Below, piece by piece: positions 49,136 to 57,894 of a stretch of 64,000 nucleotides of DNA. The stretch lies in contig CAMNAQ010000001.1 of assembly GCA_946531495.1 (NCBI GenBank), positions 1 to 64,000 on the forward strand, given 5' to 3'. The stretch is from an uncultured Lachnospiraceae bacterium. GTDB lineage: Bacteria; Bacillota; Clostridia; Lachnospirales; Lachnospiraceae. How positions within the stretch are numbered: position 1 is the first letter of the stretch; each line of letters begins with the position of its first letter. Below the pieces are notes generated by a model. It ran no database searches. It was not told the DNA's origin and was given only the letters and a program-made list of their open reading frames with translations. The position numbers and the translations under genes were made by a program.

Positions 49136-49690
49136 ATGGCAAGAGTAGAATTAAAGCAGCCGGAGGAGCTTTCGGCAGAATCAAAGAAGGCATATGATGA
49201 ACTGAATTCCAAGGGAAAGATCACCAATATGAAGCTTGTAATGCTTCAGGATTACGGAACCTATCTCGCATTCATGGGATGGTATGATTCATGGGGAAGC
49301 CTTGTTAATGTTGTGGGTCAGAGGGCAGCCACCATTTATGCTCACTCTGTATCTACCACCAACGGATGCCTTCTGTGCTCGCTTTTTTTCATAAGCGATC
49401 TTAAGGAGCTGGGACTTGATCCCAATAACCTTGTACTTGATGAAAAGGAGCAGCTTCTTCAGCAGCTCGGACAGCAGATAGTTAAGGATCCCACCAAGGT
49501 TTCCGACGAGCTTTTCGACGGACTTAAAAAGTATTTTACCGATACCGAGCTTATCGTTATCGTAGGCTTTGGAGCACAGATGCAGGCTACCAACAACTTT
49601 AACTCTGTTCTCAGAGTGGATGTTGACAGGCGTCTCCTTCCTCTTAAGGATGAGTTCAAGCCTGCAACCTGGAGAGACGTTATCAAATAA
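49136..49690 (+). CDS. carboxymuconolactone decarboxylase (CMD/AhpD-like) family protein
   Basis: A 184-aa helical protein. TIYAHSVSTTNGCLLCSLFFISDL contains the Cys-x-x-Cys of the CMD/AhpD fold, and the spacing to the preceding helix fits. Family members act as peroxidase/thiol-disulfide adaptors or decarboxylases. As the last gene of a sulfur amino acid operon, a thiol-redox role is attractive but unproven. AAAGGAGATTTATAAAA precedes the ATG, 44 nt after the alcohol dehydrogenase. A terminator follows. Confidence 0.75.
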   Translation: MARVELKQPEELSAESKKAYDELNSKGKITNMKLVMLQDYGTYLAFMGWYDSWGSLVNVVGQRAATIYAHSVSTTNGCLLCSLFFISDLKELGLDPNNLVLDEKEQLLQQLGQQIVKDPTKVSDELFDGLKKYFTDTELIVIVGFGAQMQATNNFNSVLRVDVDRRLLPLKDEFKPATWRDVIK

Positions 49691-49717
49691 GCGATCATAC
49701 CGGCATGATATCCTCTT

Positions 49718-49755
49718 TGCGGCAGTCCTTTGTGGCTGCCGCATTATTATTTTAG
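49718..49755 (+). terminator. intrinsic terminator
   Basis: TGCGGCAG (49718-49725) pairs with CTGCCGCA (49736-49743), with TTATTATTTT after it. It ends the sulfur amino acid operon. Confidence 0.82.
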
Positions 49756-49866
49756 AGACAAAAGCAGACAAACACGGAATAGTCTCTGCAGTCTTAATAC
49801 ATATGTGTTATAGTATATACTTAGGGATTGAACTGATATTCCCGTCTTACGGGAAAGGAAACCTTT

Positions 49867-51384
49867 ATGAAAGAAGCAAACATAAAAAACAGCCCGCACT
49901 CTAAGGAATATGAAGAGTTTTTTGAAAAGAACCGTATCAGGGTAAATAAATACCTTAATATAGTCCTGTGGTTTTTCATACTGGCCGGGCCTGCGATAGC
50001 AATAGGACTTAAGACAGGCATATTTTTTGATATTGAATATATGACCTGCGTGAGCATATCGGCGGTTGTCCTGATCATGGCCATGGGACATCTTATATTA
50101 TTCAAATTCTATCCGCGTTCCGTGATAACGTGTCTTTTTGCACTGACCGCACTGGATATCCTGATATTCTATATAACTTATGTAGAGATCAGTATTCAGA
50201 TGACCTGGTTTCTTGTCCCCATGCTCTCTTTGCTGTTTTGCAATATTTATATTTTTTTCTATGCCGTCGGACTGAATTACCTGACGATGTTTTTGGCAAT
50301 CCTGGCAGTCAGCGCTCATTTTGATGCCGTCAGGACGGATTTCAACTCTCCGATCGCGTATTTTGCGGATGCAATGGGTGCATATACCATTGAGACTCTT
50401 GTGATGGTGGCAGCCGGTCTGATCATATATAAGCTTATAAGCGAATATTTCGGAGGACTTTTTAAACAGTACGAAGTGATCAGGGAGCAGGAAAGGGAGA
50501 TGAAGGAGAAGATGGATATCCTCTCTTCCATGGCTGAGATCTACGATACGGTTAATCTTATTGATTTTAAGGATAATACGGAAACTCCGTTAAGAGATGC
50601 GGAGCTGGAAAAACAGGGTATAGACCCTAATACCCGTGTACATCCTTTGATGAAGCTTAAGCTGAACAACCATGTCATGCCGGATCAGATCGACAGCTTT
50701 AATACCTTCACGAATATTAAAACGATACGGTCCAGACTTTCCCGCAGAAAGGTTATAAGTGCCGAATTTATCGATGCGGTCAACGGATGGTTCAGAGCAC
50801 AGTTTATATCCGTTGCATCCGGAACCGACGGCATACCGGAAAAGATCATATATACCACACGAAATGTGGACGAGGATAAGAGAAGAGAGGAGCATCTGAT
50901 CAGACTTACCATGACTGATGAGATGACAAGACTTTATAACAGAAGATGCTATGATGAGGATCTGGGGATCATTTCCCAAAACGGAATGGATGACGATCTT
51001 GTCCTGTTTTCGATCGATATCAACGGACTCAAGAGAGTTAACGACAGTCTGGGACATGCAGCAGGTGACGAGCTTATAAAGGGAGCTGCCGAGTGCCTTG
51101 TTCTTTCTTTGATGAAGTATGGTAAAGTCTACAGGACCGGAGGAGATGAGTTTATCGGGATCCTTCATACAGATGATCCGGAATCGGTCAGGGCGGATGT
51201 TCGCGAAAAAGCCGCAGAATGGCATGGAGAATATGTTGATAAGCTTACACTGGCTGTAGGATATGCCTCACATAAAGATCATCCGGAGGCGGAGACCAAC
51301 GAGCTTGAGCAAATGGCCGATTCGGATATGTATTCCGAAAAGGGAAGATATTACAGAGAGAGCGGGATAGACCGGAGAAGATGA
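49867..51384 (+). CDS. membrane diguanylate cyclase (GGDEF)
   Basis: A 505-aa protein. About six membrane helices (residues 30-200), a coiled coil (YEVIREQEREMKEKMDILSS) into a PAS-like middle region (about 215-340), then a GGDEF domain (345-500) with LTMTDEMTRLYNRRCY, FSIDINGLKRVNDSLGHAAGDEL and an intact GGDEF active site. Probably produces c-di-GMP in response to an unknown signal. GGGAAAGGAAACCTTT precedes the ATG. It overlaps the NUDIX gene by 4 nt. Confidence 0.9.
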   Translation: MKEANIKNSPHSKEYEEFFEKNRIRVNKYLNIVLWFFILAGPAIAIGLKTGIFFDIEYMTCVSISAVVLIMAMGHLILFKFYPRSVITCLFALTALDILIFYITYVEISIQMTWFLVPMLSLLFCNIYIFFYAVGLNYLTMFLAILAVSAHFDAVRTDFNSPIAYFADAMGAYTIETLVMVAAGLIIYKLISEYFGGLFKQYEVIREQEREMKEKMDILSSMAEIYDTVNLIDFKDNTETPLRDAELEKQGIDPNTRVHPLMKLKLNNHVMPDQIDSFNTFTNIKTIRSRLSRRKVISAEFIDAVNGWFRAQFISVASGTDGIPEKIIYTTRNVDEDKRREEHLIRLTMTDEMTRLYNRRCYDEDLGIISQNGMDDDLVLFSIDINGLKRVNDSLGHAAGDELIKGAAECLVLSLMKYGKVYRTGGDEFIGILHTDDPESVRADVREKAAEWHGEYVDKLTLAVGYASHKDHPEAETNELEQMADSDMYSEKGRYYRESGIDRRR

Positions 51385-51851
51385 GAAGATCCACATTATG
51401 TTATATTTCCGATGCCGACAGGATCCTTATGCTCTACAGAAATAAAAAAGAAAACGATCCCAATGAGGGAAAATGGATCGGAATAGGCGGAAAGATCGAA
51501 GCGGGCGAAACTCCCGAAGAATGCATACGACGTGAGGTTATGGAAGAAACGGGCCTGATCCTCACGGACCTTCATTTTCACGGAATCATAAAATTCGTCT
51601 CGGAAAGCTGGGAGGATGAGGATATGTATCTTTTCTCGTCATCCGGATATGAAGGCGAAATGAATGATCTTTGTGACGAAGGAGAACTCAGGTGGATAGA
51701 AAGGGATAAGCTTTTGTCGCTTCCCATGTGGGAGGGTGATAAGCATTTTCTGAAAGCCCTTCTTTCCGGAAGAGACAGGATAGAGATGACTCTGATCTAC
51801 AGGGGGACCGGTTCTGAAGAGCATTTATCTGAAGTGATAGATAATTCATAA
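51381..51851 (+). CDS. NUDIX hydrolase (MutT-like)
   Basis: A 156-aa pyrophosphohydrolase. The Nudix box GGKIEAGETPEECIRREVMEETGLIL is complete with the REVMEE metal site. An early CYISDADRILMLYRNKKENDPNEGKWIGIGG segment resembles clostridial 8-oxo-dGTP diphosphatases. It overlaps the GGDEF gene by 4 nt; no functional link is obvious. Substrate inferred only by family. Confidence 0.9.
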   Translation: MRRSTLCYISDADRILMLYRNKKENDPNEGKWIGIGGKIEAGETPEECIRREVMEETGLILTDLHFHGIIKFVSESWEDEDMYLFSSSGYEGEMNDLCDEGELRWIERDKLLSLPMWEGDKHFLKALLSGRDRIEMTLIYRGTGSEEHLSEVIDNS

Positions 51852-51880
51852 ATATTTTTCCATGACAGGGGGATATTCCT

Positions 51881-53482
51881 TTGAGCGGATCTGAAAGAAA
51901 ACATCATTTTATTGGAATTGCCGAAATCATTTTTGCGCTGATACTTGCTGTGATTCTTACTGTCGGAAGGTTTATATTCAGATATACTTCTGTATTTGCG
52001 CTGCCCGGATACCTGAAGGAAAACGTGCTCATATTCCTTGCACTCTTCATTCCGTTTCTGCTCATATTTGCCCTTCTTGGCAAGGGAATCAGATATTTTT
52101 CCGGAAAGGATGATTCATACTCAAAAAAGCAGCTGACGGCTCTTTCAATCGCATCCGCGCTTCCGGTTATAGCATCGTGGATAACGGCGGTAGCTCTTTT
52201 TTATCCGGGACTGACTGTAACGAGCCTTCAAAATCTGATAACCTTCAACGGGGTTTCCGGTGAAAGCTATCCCGTGATACATACTCTCATAAGAGGATTA
52301 TTTATTTATCTCGACGGGATCGGACTTCCTGCTCCCTTCGGCGCAGTATTATATTTTTCTGTTCATCTGCTCATACTTTGTACTGCATGCGTTTATACGG
52401 TAAGGCGTGAGATGGAGGAAGGCGTCAGGATTCCGGTGGTGATAATGACCATGGCATACTTTGGTGTTTTTTCGGTGCTGATGGTCATGTTCAGGATAGA
52501 ATCCGCAGAGATCCTTTTCTTCAGTTCTGTTACGATGGTTTTACTCCTTCTTACAAGAGCCGATGAGAGAAAAAAAGGCGGTGCTGTCTGGTTTTGGATG
52601 TTTTTTTCGCTTACATGCCTTTTCAGATATAATTATCTGCCGGTTGGGATAATGCTTTTTATCATCCTTTTGTTTATGGCCGGAAAAAAGGAAATGAGGA
52701 AGTATCTGATAGCATCCGTTGCAGGCCTTCTTACTGTTTTTACGGTTCTTCTTGCGTTTTTCCCCGCATACGGGATAAGGGATCTGAAAGAAAGCGACCC
52801 CATGAGTGTTCCGGTATCCCAGATCGCCACAGTATATGAAGAACACATGCAGGAACTTTCTGTTGCCGAAAAGTTCATTACCGAAGAATATATGCAGCCC
52901 GGTGCCTACTCTTTCAGGGATGCCAGCTTTTTGATGGAGTCATTTAACGAAGCTCTTTATCTTTCGGACCGTTCGGCATTCTGGGATCTGTATATGCACT
53001 TTGCGCAAAAATATCCCTGGGATTTTCTTGATTCATTCCTAAATCTTAATTCCATCATCTGGCAGGTCGGAGAAATGGGTATCCCTCTCTGTATGGTCAT
53101 AGCCGGATTATATATAGCTTTCAGGTCAAAGCGCCGCGGATACGGGACCGGAGCATTTATGCTCATGTTTTTGTGGATCACTTATCTTTTTGCTCCAAAG
53201 CCGGTATTTTCGCAGATGTTTCCTTTTCTCCTTGCGGCTCCCGCTGTCCTGATCCCTGTTTTTGCCTGCGGTACCGTTTTTGCCGATGACAAAAGGGATG
53301 ATGAAGCAGAAGAGGATACGGACGAAGAAACCGCAGAAAAAACAGAAAGCAGTAAAGCAAAGGAAAAATCTGCAGAAAAATCAGAGAGCAATAAGGCAAA
53401 AGAAAACCCTGCAGAAAAAACAGAAAGCAGTGGGGATAAGCCGGATTCCGGGGATTCATCCGAAGACGGAAAAATCGTCTGA
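51881..53482 (+). CDS. polytopic membrane protein with Lys/Glu repeat tail
   Basis: A 533-aa membrane protein. Ten or more helices span residues 10-465; a loop of about 100 residues (near 305-400, with MQELSVAEKFITEEYM) is probably extracytoplasmic. The last 60 residues are highly charged, with three 13-residue repeats (AEKTESSKAKEKS and variants). The start is TTG with AGGGGG 8 nt upstream. The fold resembles GT-C type or O-antigen-related polytopic proteins, but no catalytic motif is identified; function unknown. It is 29 nt after the NUDIX gene. No terminator is evident downstream. Confidence 0.7.
   Translation: MSGSERKHHFIGIAEIIFALILAVILTVGRFIFRYTSVFALPGYLKENVLIFLALFIPFLLIFALLGKGIRYFSGKDDSYSKKQLTALSIASALPVIASWITAVALFYPGLTVTSLQNLITFNGVSGESYPVIHTLIRGLFIYLDGIGLPAPFGAVLYFSVHLLILCTACVYTVRREMEEGVRIPVVIMTMAYFGVFSVLMVMFRIESAEILFFSSVTMVLLLLTRADERKKGGAVWFWMFFSLTCLFRYNYLPVGIMLFIILLFMAGKKEMRKYLIASVAGLLTVFTVLLAFFPAYGIRDLKESDPMSVPVSQIATVYEEHMQELSVAEKFITEEYMQPGAYSFRDASFLMESFNEALYLSDRSAFWDLYMHFAQKYPWDFLDSFLNLNSIIWQVGEMGIPLCMVIAGLYIAFRSKRRGYGTGAFMLMFLWITYLFAPKPVFSQMFPFLLAAPAVLIPVFACGTVFADDKRDDEAEEDTDEETAEKTESSKAKEKSAEKSESNKAKENPAEKTESSGDKPDSGDSSEDGKIV
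53333..53449 (+). repeat. three tandem 39-bp repeats at the 3' end of the membrane protein gene
   Basis: Copies start at 53333, 53372 and 53411, encoding AEKTESSKAKEKS, AEKSESNKAKENP and AEKTESSGDKPDS. A charged, likely disordered cytoplasmic or surface tail; copy number may vary between strains. Confidence 0.8.
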
Positions 53483-53572
53483 AGGGCAGATAGTTAATTA
53501 TTTAACTGAAAATTTGCCTATATTTCCCATAAAAATCAGAATTGTATACAGGAATATTTGTATAATTTTCCA

Positions 53573-53601
53573 TTGACGAATAGTATTCTTTCAAATAAAA
53601 T
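53573..53601 (+). promoter_or_regulatory. strong promoter of the liv operon
   Basis: TTGACG (53573-53578), a 17-nt spacer and TAAAAT (53596-53601). The predicted start near 53608 falls just before the structured leader at 53611. Confidence 0.75.
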
Positions 53602-53610
53602 GCTTTTCAA

Positions 53611-53708
53611 GGCTGAAGGAGTATATCTTTCGGCTGTTTACCGCATACAGGGCACCGGGTATGAGGTAAAGGATGCAAGGTGCAAAGATCGTCGCCTTAT
53701 GGCGGCAC
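53611..53708 (+). ncRNA. structured 5' leader of livK, candidate riboswitch
   Basis: Three hairpins in about 100 nt. P1: 53611-53620 with 53626-53635 (10 bp including three G-U). P2: 53637-53648 with 53659-53670 (11 pairs, one G-A mismatch), with a 10-nt loop. P3: 53691-53696 with 53701-53706, loop TTAT, ending 2 nt before the AGGAGG ribosome site (53709-53714). Loop bases 53652-53656 (GCACC) can pair with 53679-53683 (GGTGC) as a pseudoknot; 53680-53683 (GTGC) can alternatively pair with GCAC at 53705-53708. The alternatives place the ribosome site under structural control. No match to a riboswitch class I can recall. Confidence 0.55.
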
Positions 53709-53721
53709 AGGAGGAAATATT

Positions 53722-54927
53722 ATGAAAAAGAAGTTGCTTTCACTTATCATGACAGGCGCACTTGTCATGGCAATGACTGCATGTGGCGGTAATACCGCTG
53801 CCGGCGGAAACGGCGGATCAGGTGCGACAGGAAACGGCGAGCTTACCGGAACTCTTAAGCTCGGTGTGATCGGCCCCCTTACCGGTGGTGCTGCTATCTA
53901 CGGAAATGCAGTTGCTAACGGAACTCAGATCGCAGTTGATGAGATCAATGCAAGAGGAACCGGATTTACCATTGAACTAAATGCACAGGATGATGAGCAT
54001 GATGCAGAGAAGTCTGTAAATGCATATCATCAGCTTCAGGACTGGGGCGTACAGGCAATCGCAGGTACCGTTACCACCACTCCCTGTATTGCAGTTTCTG
54101 CAGAGGCTAATTCTGACAGAGTATTCATGCTCACTCCTTCAGCATCTGCTACTTCCGTAACAGAGGGCAAGGACAATGTATTCCAGCTTTGCTTTGCAGA
54201 TCCTAACCAGGGTTCCGCATCCGCTCAGTATATTTCAGACAATAACCTTGCTACCAAGGTTGCTGTTATCTACAACAATGCAGATGCATATTCAACCGGA
54301 ATTTATCAGACCTTCAAGGCAAGAGCTGCAGAGCTCGGACTTGAGATCGTTTCCGAGACAACCTTCACCGATGACACAACTGATTTCTCCGTTCAGGTAG
54401 GAGATGCTCAGTCAAACGGTGCAGAGCTTGTATTCCTTCCTATTTACTACACTCCCGCATCACTTATCCTTCAGCAGGCTGCATCCGCAGGATATGAGCC
54501 CAAGTTCTTTGGCGTTGACGGTATGGACGGAATCCTTACCATCGAGGGCTTCGATACCTCTCTTGCAGAGGGTGTTATGCTTCTTACTCCTTTCTCAGCA
54601 GATGCAACAGATGATCTTACCGCTAATTTCGTAAAGGCTTATAACGATAAGTACGGTGAGGTTCCTTCACAGTTTGCTGCAGACGGATATGACTGCGCTT
54701 ATGCTATCACCGCAGCTCTTCAGTTCTATGCAGATAAGAACGGCGGACTTGATGTTACCGGAATGACTGCAGAGCAGCTTTGTGATATACTGATCAAGGT
54801 GTTTACCGATCCTGATTTCTCTGTAAACGGTGTTACCGGTCTCGGAATGAGATGGAATGCAAACGGAGAAGTTAACAAGGATCCCAAGGCAGTTGTTATC
54901 CAGAACGGAGTATATGTAGGAATGTAA
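53722..54927 (+). CDS. livK: branched-chain amino acid-type ABC transporter binding lipoprotein
   Basis: A 401-aa receptor lipoprotein. Signal peptide with lipobox AMTACG (Cys near 21), a Gly-rich tether, then the Peripla_BP_6 fold (LKLGVIGPLTGGAAIYGNAVANG, VAVSAEANSDRVFMLTPSASATS, ILQQAASAGYEPKFFGVDGMDG). A frame opens at 53680, but ATG 53722 follows AGGAGGAAATATT and starts the signal sequence. Codon use indicates high expression. The ligand may be Leu/Ile/Val or another amino acid or amide. Preceded by a strong promoter and a structured leader; followed by a partial terminator before livH. Confidence 0.93.
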   Translation: MKKKLLSLIMTGALVMAMTACGGNTAAGGNGGSGATGNGELTGTLKLGVIGPLTGGAAIYGNAVANGTQIAVDEINARGTGFTIELNAQDDEHDAEKSVNAYHQLQDWGVQAIAGTVTTTPCIAVSAEANSDRVFMLTPSASATSVTEGKDNVFQLCFADPNQGSASAQYISDNNLATKVAVIYNNADAYSTGIYQTFKARAAELGLEIVSETTFTDDTTDFSVQVGDAQSNGAELVFLPIYYTPASLILQQAASAGYEPKFFGVDGMDGILTIEGFDTSLAEGVMLLTPFSADATDDLTANFVKAYNDKYGEVPSQFAADGYDCAYAITAALQFYADKNGGLDVTGMTAEQLCDILIKVFTDPDFSVNGVTGLGMRWNANGEVNKDPKAVVIQNGVYVGM

Positions 54928-54982
54928 TTATATTGACGCATCCGCTTTACGCGGTGTGACATGTAATGATATCTGAATTCAG

Positions 54983-55020
54983 CACTGGGCACCCTCAAAA
55001 GTGCTCAGTGTATTATTATT
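54983..55020 (+). terminator. intraoperon hairpin after livK (partial terminator)
   Basis: CACTGGGCAC (54983-54992) pairs with GTGCTCAGTG (55001-55010), one G-T pair, 8-nt loop, followed by TATTATTATT. The interrupted T-run suggests partial termination, giving more receptor than membrane subunits. Confidence 0.6.
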
Positions 55021-55046
55021 AGGGAACGCATTAAGGAGCACATATC

Positions 55047-55919
55047 ATGCTTGCACATCTTATCAACGGAATAAGTCTGGGAAGTATATATGCGATAATC
55101 GCGCTGGGCTATACCATGGTTTACGGTATTGCAAAGATGCTGAATTTCGCACACGGCGATGTCATTATGGTAGGAGGATATGTATCCTTCTGCTCGATGA
55201 TGTACCTCGGTCTTCCCGCCCCGGTAGCCATATTGGCGGCTATATTTGTATGTACGGTCCTCGGTATAGTGGTTGAGCGTCTGGCATATAAGCCTCTGCG
55301 TACTGCCACTTCACTTGCCGTCCTGATCACCGCCATAGGCATGTCATATTTCCTTCAGAATGCGGCACTTCTTATATGGGGAGCAAATCCCAAGGCTTTC
55401 CCCAATATGTTCAAGGATGTTGAAGCAATTGAGATAGCAGGAGCAAGGGTATCGCCTGTTGCGGTCGTTGCCATTGTTGCGAACCTGATCATCATGGTTG
55501 CCTTAACTCTTTTTACAACACGTACCAAGGTCGGTAAGGCCATGAGAGCGGTGTCCGAGGATAAGGGTGCTGCTACGCTTATGGGTATCAATGTTAACTT
55601 TACCATATCCCTTACATTCGCGATCGGTTCGGGACTTGCAGCCATCGCCGGAGTCCTTCTTTGCACAGCCTATCCGACGCTCATGCCTACAACCGGTTCT
55701 ATGCCCGGTATCAAGGCGTTCACCGCAGCCGTATTTGGAGGCATCGGCTCCATACCCGGTGCAATGATCGGAGGTATCCTTCTGGGGATCATAGAGATCC
55801 TTGCAAGAGCCTACATTTCTTCGGAGCTTGCGGATGCGATAGTATTCGGTGTCCTTATAGTTGTACTGATATTCAGACCTACCGGACTTCTCGGTAAGCA
55901 GATTCATGAAAAGGTATAA
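55047..55919 (+). CDS. livH: branched-chain amino acid ABC transporter permease
   Basis: A 290-aa permease with eight membrane helices. It starts LINGISLGSIYAIIALGYTMVYGIAKMLNFAHGDVIM, the LivH hallmark; the coupling loop is MRAVSEDKGAATLMGINVNFTISLTFAIGSGLA, and it ends in IFRPTGLLGKQIHEKV. AAGGAGCAC precedes the ATG. livM begins 11 nt after its stop. Confidence 0.95.
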   Translation: MLAHLINGISLGSIYAIIALGYTMVYGIAKMLNFAHGDVIMVGGYVSFCSMMYLGLPAPVAILAAIFVCTVLGIVVERLAYKPLRTATSLAVLITAIGMSYFLQNAALLIWGANPKAFPNMFKDVEAIEIAGARVSPVAVVAIVANLIIMVALTLFTTRTKVGKAMRAVSEDKGAATLMGINVNFTISLTFAIGSGLAAIAGVLLCTAYPTLMPTTGSMPGIKAFTAAVFGGIGSIPGAMIGGILLGIIEILARAYISSELADAIVFGVLIVVLIFRPTGLLGKQIHEKV

Positions 55920-55930
55920 GGAGGCATAAG

Positions 55931-56995
55931 ATGAACAGGATAAAAAATGCCTCTTCGGCATCCAAAAAAGCATTTTTGAATTATGGAATAGTGATAGTGT
56001 TTTTTATCGTATTCCAGACTCTTGTATCCACCGGTAATATTACCAGCGCGTTAAAGGGACAGCTGATCCCGATCATCTGCTACATGATCATGGCTGTTTC
56101 TCTTAACCTTGTGGTCGGAATCTCCGGCGAACTGTCACTTGGACATGCGGGCTTTATGTCGGTAGGTGCATTTACCGCGGTCATAGTCAGTTCTGCAATG
56201 GGCGATGCCGCAAATCCCGCAAAACTTCTTGTAAGCATAATCATAGGTGCGATCATTGCAGCGATCGCCGGTTTCCTCATCGGAATCCCGGTACTCAGAT
56301 TAAACGGCGATTACCTTGCGATCGTTACACTTGCATTTGGCGAGATAATCAAGAATATCCTTAACTGTCTTTATGTAGGCATCGATGAAAAAGGAGTTCA
56401 TTTTGCATTCAACAATCCGGATGCACTTGGAATGAATCCTCTCGGAAAAGTCATAATCAACGGACCTATGGGAGCTGTCGGCATCGCAAAGATCGCTACG
56501 TTCCCCACCGCAGTCATTCTTCTTATGATAATCCTGATAGTTATACAGAATCTGGTCAATTCAAGAACCGGACGTGCCATCATGGCGATCAGGGATAACA
56601 GGATCGCTGCAGAGAGCATGGGTCTGTCACCCATAAAATATAAGATGCTCGCGTTTACCGTATCCGCATCCATGGCAGGTGCTGCGGGAGCGGTATATGC
56701 ACTTAACTACTCCACACTCGTTCCGAAAAAATTTGATTTCAATACCTCGATCCTTGTTCTCGTGTTTGTCGTGCTCGGCGGTATCGGAAATATGACAGGT
56801 TCGCTGATCGCAGCAGGTGTTCTCGTTGTGCTTCCCGAGCTTTTGAGAAAATTCAGCGATTACCGTATGCTGGTATACGCGATCGTCCTTATCCTGGTAA
56901 TGCTTGTTACCAATAATGATAAGCTCAAAGGCAGGATCGATACATTTTTTAAGAAACTCAGAATGAATATCGCAAAAGGAGGCAGGAAGAAATGA
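55931..56995 (+). CDS. livM: branched-chain amino acid ABC transporter permease
   Basis: A 354-aa permease with nine or ten helices. VGISGELSLGHAGFMSVGAFTAV and LRLNGDYLAIVTLAFGEIIK are LivM hallmarks; MAIRDNRIAAESMGLSPIKYKMLAFTVSAS is the ATPase-coupling loop. AAGGAGGCATAAG precedes the ATG. It overlaps livG by 4 nt. Confidence 0.95.
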   Translation: MNRIKNASSASKKAFLNYGIVIVFFIVFQTLVSTGNITSALKGQLIPIICYMIMAVSLNLVVGISGELSLGHAGFMSVGAFTAVIVSSAMGDAANPAKLLVSIIIGAIIAAIAGFLIGIPVLRLNGDYLAIVTLAFGEIIKNILNCLYVGIDEKGVHFAFNNPDALGMNPLGKVIINGPMGAVGIAKIATFPTAVILLMIILIVIQNLVNSRTGRAIMAIRDNRIAAESMGLSPIKYKMLAFTVSASMAGAAGAVYALNYSTLVPKKFDFNTSILVLVFVVLGGIGNMTGSLIAAGVLVVLPELLRKFSDYRMLVYAIVLILVMLVTNNDKLKGRIDTFFKKLRMNIAKGGRKK

Positions 56996-57834
56996 GCAAG
57001 TCTCCCGAAGTAAAACTCGTAAATGTACCCAGCCCCAATTTTGTTCCGGAGAAGGATGCCGACAAGCCACTTGTGCTTGAGGCGGCACATCTCGGAATAG
57101 ATTTCGGCGGACTGGTAGCGGTAGATGAATTCAATATAGGTATCGGAGCTACGGAGATATGCGGTCTCATCGGTCCCAACGGCGCCGGCAAGACTACTAT
57201 CTTCAATCTTCTTACCAAGGTTTATGAGCCCACAAGAGGAACGATCATGCTGGGAGGCAAGGACACCCACAACATGACTCCCGTTCAGGTCAATCAGATG
57301 GGCATTGCCAGAACATTCCAGAATATAAGGCTTTTCGATAAGCTCTCTGTCGAAGAAAACGTCAAGATAGGACTTCACAATCATATTGGATATCACACTC
57401 TTTCGGGTGTGTTCAGACTTCCTTCGTACTGGAGTGAGGAAAAGAAATCACATGTAAGAGCGCTGGAGCTTCTCGATATATTTGGAATGGCTGATCTCGC
57501 AAACGTCACGGCAGATTCTCTTCCTTACGGAGCACAGAGAAGACTTGAGATCGTAAGAGCTCTTGCAACGGGTCCGAAGCTTCTTCTTCTCGACGAGCCG
57601 GCAGCAGGAATGAACCCTTCCGAAACCGAGGAATTGATGAACAATATCCGTAAGATAAGGGATGAGTTCCAGATAGCCGTTCTTTTGATCGAGCATGACA
57701 TGAATCTTGTAATGGGAATATGTGAGAGCATCGTGGTCCTTAATTTCGGAAGGATCATTGCAAAGGGAACTCCTTCCCAGATACAGGGAAATCCACAGGT
57801 TATCGAAGCATATTTGGGAACTCACAGAGGTTAG
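56992..57834 (+). CDS. livG: branched-chain amino acid ABC transporter ATP-binding protein
   Basis: A 280-aa ATPase. Walker A GPNGAGKTTIFNLL, Q-loop IARTFQNIRLFDKLSVEENV, Walker B LLLLDEPAAGMNPSE and an H-loop in LLIEHDMNLVMGI. The signature position reads LPYGAQRRLEIVRAL, normal for LivG. About 25 extra N-terminal residues (MSKSPEVKLVNVPSPNF...) precede the usual start, an uncommon extension. It overlaps livM by 4 nt. Confidence 0.95.
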   Translation: MSKSPEVKLVNVPSPNFVPEKDADKPLVLEAAHLGIDFGGLVAVDEFNIGIGATEICGLIGPNGAGKTTIFNLLTKVYEPTRGTIMLGGKDTHNMTPVQVNQMGIARTFQNIRLFDKLSVEENVKIGLHNHIGYHTLSGVFRLPSYWSEEKKSHVRALELLDIFGMADLANVTADSLPYGAQRRLEIVRALATGPKLLLLDEPAAGMNPSETEELMNNIRKIRDEFQIAVLLIEHDMNLVMGICESIVVLNFGRIIAKGTPSQIQGNPQVIEAYLGTHRG

Positions 57835-57894
57835 GCCGGGTCCCTGTTGCATTAACGAAGGGGATCGGGCTGCAATAAATCAGAGGATGATCTA

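Noticed and set aside
53611-53708. Assignment of the livK leader to a known riboswitch (c-di-GMP, glycine, lysine, guanidine)
   Set aside because: The conserved core sequences of those classes as I know them are not present; left unassigned rather than forced.
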